Shown: positions 14,439 to 15,517 of the stretch, one piece after another
Layout of the letters: every line of letters begins with the position of its first letter
Position numbering within the stretch: position 1 is the stretch's first letter
Assembly: GCA_902795975.1 (NCBI GenBank)
Contig: CADBNE010000035.1
Coordinates: forward strand, 1 to 15,517
Source: an uncultured Erysipelotrichaceae bacterium
Lineage (GTDB): Bacteria > Bacillota_I > Bacilli_A > RF39 > UBA660
Reading direction: 5' to 3'
Length of the DNA stretch: 15,517 bases
Program-made: the position numbers and the translations under genes
The notes under the pieces: model-generated
Database searches by the model: none
Told to the model about the DNA's origin: nothing
Seen by the model: only the letters and a program-made list of their open reading frames with translations

Positions 14439-15200
14439 ATGGATAAAATTAAAGAGTTATTAAAAAATAAAAAAGTAAGAATTGGATTATATGGTCTTGC
14501 TGGTTTTATAATTGTTTTAGCATTCGTAATGTTAATATTAAATTATAATAAAATTACAAAACTTGAGAAGGTAAAGATTGAAGAAAAAAGCGCTGAAATT
14601 TCAGATTATTTTAATGAAATAACTGAAAATAAAGATGATAAAGGTAATTATATTAATTTTGCAGTAGAATATTTATATAATACAAAAGACAAAGAAAAAT
14701 ATACTATTGATGAAATTAAGGATGTAATTAATTCTAATTTTGACTTAGAATATACTGATAAAACAATTGGTGATATAGGAATATCACAAGCAATGCAAGG
14801 TAAAGGAATAGTATTTGATAATGCAACAGGTACATTTAAATATTCTTATTCAAGAACAATTACTGATATTGCTAATGATAAAATTTATTATTTTAAAATA
14901 AATAAAATTAAAAAAATAAATAAGAATAAATTTAAAGTTGTATATGATAAATATGTTGTTTCTAATCCTTATGAAATATTGAATTATTATAATGATTATA
15001 ATATCGAACACTATGATAAAATTGATGAACAATTTGATACTTCTAAAATTGTTAACTACTTAAAAGGTAAGGAAAAAGTAGGTACTATTAAGAAAATAAT
15101 TAGAGAAGAAGACAATAAAAAATTTGGTTCTGTTGAAGGAAAAACAACAGTAGTTTATGTTATAAAAGATAAAAAATTATTGATAGAAAAAATTAGTTAA
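14439..15200 (+). CDS. Membrane-anchored extracytoplasmic protein, paralog B
   Basis: A 253-residue protein with a Lys-rich N-terminus, one TM helix (about 15-35) and an extracytoplasmic domain. It matches paralog A along its full length: ISDYFNEITENKDDKGNYIN with NYLEDITLSKSKEIDKYIL, INKNKFKVVYDKYVV with INKKKYRATYRTYTI, NPYEILNYY, and a similar end (YVIKDKKLLIEKIS). The start is supported by AAGGTGA (14426-14432). No catalytic motif, lipobox or sorting signal is seen, so the protein is probably retained by its TM helix. The family is unknown. A minus-strand reading frame inside it (14850-15032) is a shadow. A strong terminator follows. Confidence 0.82.
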   Translation: MDKIKELLKNKKVRIGLYGLAGFIIVLAFVMLILNYNKITKLEKVKIEEKSAEISDYFNEITENKDDKGNYINFAVEYLYNTKDKEKYTIDEIKDVINSNFDLEYTDKTIGDIGISQAMQGKGIVFDNATGTFKYSYSRTITDIANDKIYYFKINKIKKINKNKFKVVYDKYVVSNPYEILNYYNDYNIEHYDKIDEQFDTSKIVNYLKGKEKVGTIKKIIREEDNKKFGSVEGKTTVVYVIKDKKLLIEKIS

Positions 15201-15228
15201 TAAAGCATTAAAAATGCTTTATTTTTTT
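15199..15228 (+). terminator. Intrinsic terminator after the paralog pair
   Basis: AATAAAGCATT (15199-15209) pairs perfectly with AATGCTTTATT (15213-15223) across AAA, followed by a seven-T run (15222-15228). Confidence 0.88.
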
Positions 15229-15256
15229 GCTGTTAAAATGACTAAATTCCTTTTAA

Positions 15257-15313
15257 TTTTTTGCAAAAAATGGTATAATTATATGTAGAAAATAGTCGTG
15301 AGAATAAGGGTGA
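15257..15313 (+). promoter_or_regulatory. Promoter and RBS of the 15320 gene
   Basis: An extended -10, TGGTATAAT (15271-15279), is preceded directly by a 14-bp perfect palindrome, six T, GC and six A (15257-15270). No -35 at 17 bp is convincing. AGGGTGA (15307-15313) lies six bases before ATG 15320. The leader would be about 34 nt. Confidence 0.65.
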
Positions 15314-15319
15314 TTTATT

Positions 15320-15517
15320 ATGATAAAAAAAATATTTAACGGTAAGAAAAAAATATCATTTTATTTTATAATTATAGGCATATTATTAGTAGGTATTACT
15401 TTGGGTTCTGCTCTTTTAAGTAGTACTTTAAAAGTAATAGGTAATTCAGTTATTAAGAAAAATAGTTGGGTTATTTATTTTGATGATATTGATATAGCAG
15501 AAGATTCTGCTCCAGTA
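15320..15517 (+). CDS. Start of a probable SipW-dependent surface protein (TasA/CalY-like), cut by the window end
   Basis: Only 66 codons are visible and the frame is open at the window end. The N-terminus is Lys-rich (residues 3-11), then a hydrophobic stretch (about 12-34) and a Ser-rich region SSTLKVIGNSVIKKNSWVIY, then FDDIDIAEDSA. Long signal peptides ending in Ser-rich or YFSD-like segments, followed by a beta-sandwich domain, are typical of substrates of SipW-type peptidases such as TasA and camelysin/CalY. The KNSWxIxFDDI block resembles the first strand of such domains as I remember them. A SipW-type peptidase is encoded 2.4 kb upstream, which supports the idea. The mature domain is not visible, so this is a moderate-confidence inference; it could be another anchored exoprotein. 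Confidence 0.65.
   Translation, partial: MIKKIFNGKKKISFYFIIIGILLVGITLGSALLSSTLKVIGNSVIKKNSWVIYFDDIDIAEDSAPV

Noticed and set aside
14850..15032. Minus-strand 60-residue reading frame rich in Ile and Phe
   Set aside because: It is antisense to paralog B in A/T-rich sequence, with no ribosome site; the composition follows from A/T codons of the sense gene.
2..15200. TGA read as tryptophan (Mycoplasma code)
   Set aside because: No in-frame TGA was needed for any gene, and all Trp codons traced are TGG, whereas an A/T-rich code-4 genome would mostly use TGA.
1..15517. Mobile elements, CRISPR arrays or prophage genes
   Set aside because: No transposase, integrase, spaced direct repeats or recognisable phage structural genes were seen; the orphan genes have the same base composition as their neighbours.

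Overview
The window is very A+T-rich and densely coded. It has short gaps, intrinsic terminators after most transcription units, AGGAGG-type ribosome sites and extended -10 promoters of the TGnTATAAT type. AddA recombination nuclease, an LTA-synthase-family enzyme, a lipobox lipoprotein and an SipW-type signal peptidase point to a single-membrane (monoderm) low-GC Bacillota. An uncultured gut or host-associated lineage of Bacilli or a Mollicutes relative is plausible, but this is inference. Every Trp codon I could trace is TGG, and the stops are TAA or TAG.

Layout. Positions 1-1987 hold the 3' part of addA on the + strand. It converges at a shared terminator with a minus-strand LTA-synthase-family gene (2017-3819). 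From 3912 onward everything is on the + strand. First come a small helical protein (3912-4349) and guanylate kinase gmk (4483-5163), translationally coupled to an unrecognised ORF (5163-5750). Two more unrecognised genes follow (5804-6445 and 6546-7994). Next are dgkA (8033-8416), a thioredoxin-fold lipoprotein (8426-8968) and an elongator tRNA-Met(CAT) with its own promoter and terminator (8979-9139). A DUF4272 protein (9165-9947) and a Gly/Ala-rich PH-like protein (9957-10460) form a two-gene operon.

The last third is a cell-surface and export region. It contains a secreted Ig-like plus CAP-domain protein (10583-11710) and a polytopic SipW/ER-type signal peptidase I (11800-12927) coupled to a two-TM protein with a DUF5305-like cytoplasmic region (12930-13511). 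Two tandem paralogous membrane-anchored extracytoplasmic proteins follow (13618-14409 and 14439-15200). The window ends in the start of a gene (15320-15517, cut by the window edge) whose N-terminus resembles SipW-dependent TasA/CalY-like fibre or surface proteins. The most interesting hypothesis is that 11800-15517 is a dedicated export and surface-assembly locus in which the unusual peptidase processes the last protein and perhaps others. This rests on motifs and gene order only.
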